This document shows, piece by piece, positions 16,878-17,481 of a stretch of DNA of 17,481 bases. Numbering within the stretch: position 1 is the stretch's first letter; each line of letters opens with the position of its first letter. The notes beneath the pieces are model-generated. The model saw only the letters and a list, made by a program, of their open reading frames with translations, made no database searches and was not told where the DNA came from. Source of the DNA: Chloroflexota bacterium (GTDB taxonomy: Bacteria; Chloroflexota; Chloroflexia; Thermomicrobiales; JADLAZ01); assembly GCA_020849725.1 (NCBI GenBank), contig JADLAZ010000147.1, positions 1-17,481 on the forward strand. The letters run 5' to 3'. Both the position numbers and the translations under genes were made by a program.

Positions 16878-17164
16878 ATTCAAGAGGGGTGAGTGAGGAA
16901 GGCGTGGCCATCGATGGGGACGGCCAGCGAGGCGGCAACGGGGAGGCGCACCAGCCTCCATCAGAACCGGTCGGGTCTGGTGGCCGGCCATCACTGACTG
17001 GCCACGTCCTCAGGATAGATGACGGCTAGCGGCCGGTCATCGGCCGAGCGGCCGGCGCCGCGACTGGCCCATCGGCCAGTATCATGGCTGGCCGGGTGGG
17101 CGCTCGGCCCGCCTCCAGCGCCAGCGGCCCCAGGGTGACACGGCTATCGATGAGGAGGGCGGCC
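16831..17164. other. Non-coding stretch before the aminotransferase gene
   Basis: 334 bp without a convincing gene on either strand. It opens with the right part of the nested hairpin. Further on are a small perfect hairpin ACTGGCC/GGCCAGT (17063-17069 with 17074-17080) and GATGAC/GTCATC (17020-17025 with 17036-17041), plus several TGGCC/GGCCA words. I saw no good -35/-10 pair and no match to known riboswitch or T-box cores that I could recognise by eye. Confidence 0.6.
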
Positions 17165-17481
17165 ATGGGCATGGCAGCAGCGCCACCGCCACCACCTGAC
17201 CCCAGCGGCTTCGACGTCGCGCGGGCGCGGGCCGAGACGCCCGGCTGCGTCCATGTCACGCACTTCAACAATGCCGGCGCGGCCTTGATGCCGCAATCGG
17301 TCCTCGATGCCGTCGTCGGCCACCTGCAGTGCGAGGCGCTGATGGGCGGTTATGAGGCGGCCGCCGCAGCCCACACCGCGCTCGAGCGCGTCTACGATGC
17401 CACCGCCACGCTGCTCGGCTGCGCCCGCGACGAGATCGCGCTGGTCGAGAACGCCACCCGCGCCTGGGACATGGCCTTCTA
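17165..17481 (+). CDS. Class V aminotransferase-like PLP enzyme, 5' fragment
   Basis: The first ~105 residues of a protein that runs off the right edge. HVTHFNNAGAALMPQSVLDAV (about 31-51) is the substrate-side N-terminal signature of fold-type I class V aminotransferases and cysteine-desulfurase-like enzymes. MGGYEAAAA, then VYDATATLLGCARDEIALVENATRAWDMAF, fits the start of the PLP-binding large domain. The PLP lysine lies beyond the window, so the reaction (desulfurase, epimerase, kynureninase-like or transaminase) cannot be decided. The start is the ATG at 17165, 5 bases after GAGGAGGG; an ATG two codons later is possible but further from that site. The first residues are Ala/Pro-rich. It is preceded by a 334-bp structured non-coding stretch, so it probably has its own promoter. 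Confidence 0.85.
   Translation, partial: MGMAAAPPPPPDPSGFDVARARAETPGCVHVTHFNNAGAALMPQSVLDAVVGHLQCEALMGGYEAAAAAHTALERVYDATATLLGCARDEIALVENATRAWDMAF

Noticed and set aside
16685..17029. A 114-codon plus-strand frame spanning the end of the DUF4870-like gene and the following gap
   Set aside because: It is out of frame with the membrane protein, lacks a ribosome site, and its translation is low-complexity Arg/Gly/Ser across hairpin DNA.
16831..17164. Possible T-box or SAM riboswitch before the aminotransferase gene
   Set aside because: No T-box GGGTGGNACCGCG core and no S-box motif are visible; only generic hairpins remain.

Overview
This is a GC-rich window of mostly housekeeping DNA. It is compact and operon-organised, with strong GGAGG-type ribosome binding sites and GTG/TTG starts alongside ATG. 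The gene order resembles a Gram-positive-like nusA-infB region, and the YvcK protein carries two N-terminal membrane segments. An intergenic palindrome looks like the short interspersed repeats of Chloroflexota. I tentatively place it in Chloroflexota (Thermomicrobia/Sphaerobacter-like); no rRNA or tRNA is present to confirm this.

Left block, mostly minus strand: a 5' fragment of an iolD-type inositol-catabolism gene (1-250), then a divergent crcB fluoride exporter (411-785). Next comes a four-gene minus-strand cluster read yvcK -> gap -> pgk -> tpiA (5424 down to 796). It couples a membrane-anchored YvcK/CofD-like regulator of carbon and cell-wall metabolism to the glyceraldehyde-3-P / 1,3-BPG / 3-PG / triose-P steps of glycolysis.

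Central block, plus strand: a translation/transcription operon nusA - ylxR - infB - rbfA - nrnA (5738-10912). It starts at a well-formed sigma70-type promoter (TTGAAC-N17-TATACT), followed at once by a terminator-like hairpin with a T tract that could be an attenuator. rimP and ylxQ, common neighbours in this operon elsewhere, are absent. NusA carries an unusual C-terminal extension. truB (12389-13297) and ribF (13844-14809) complete the classic order, but each is separated from the preceding plus-strand genes by a minus-strand gene: an RsmC-like two-domain methyltransferase (11060-12268) and a small ABM-like protein (13319-13633).

Right block, plus strand: ribF is coupled to a DUF6886-like gene. 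Then come a single-pass membrane protein overlapping a DUF4870-like membrane protein, a 334-bp non-coding stretch with strong hairpins, and the start of a class V aminotransferase-like PLP enzyme running off the right end.

No CRISPR array, prophage, transposase gene, tRNA or rRNA was seen. The points of most interest are the nusA leader hairpin, the NusA extension, the inverted-repeat element at 10913-11013, the altered catalytic motif in the methyltransferase, and the hairpins around 16760-16877.
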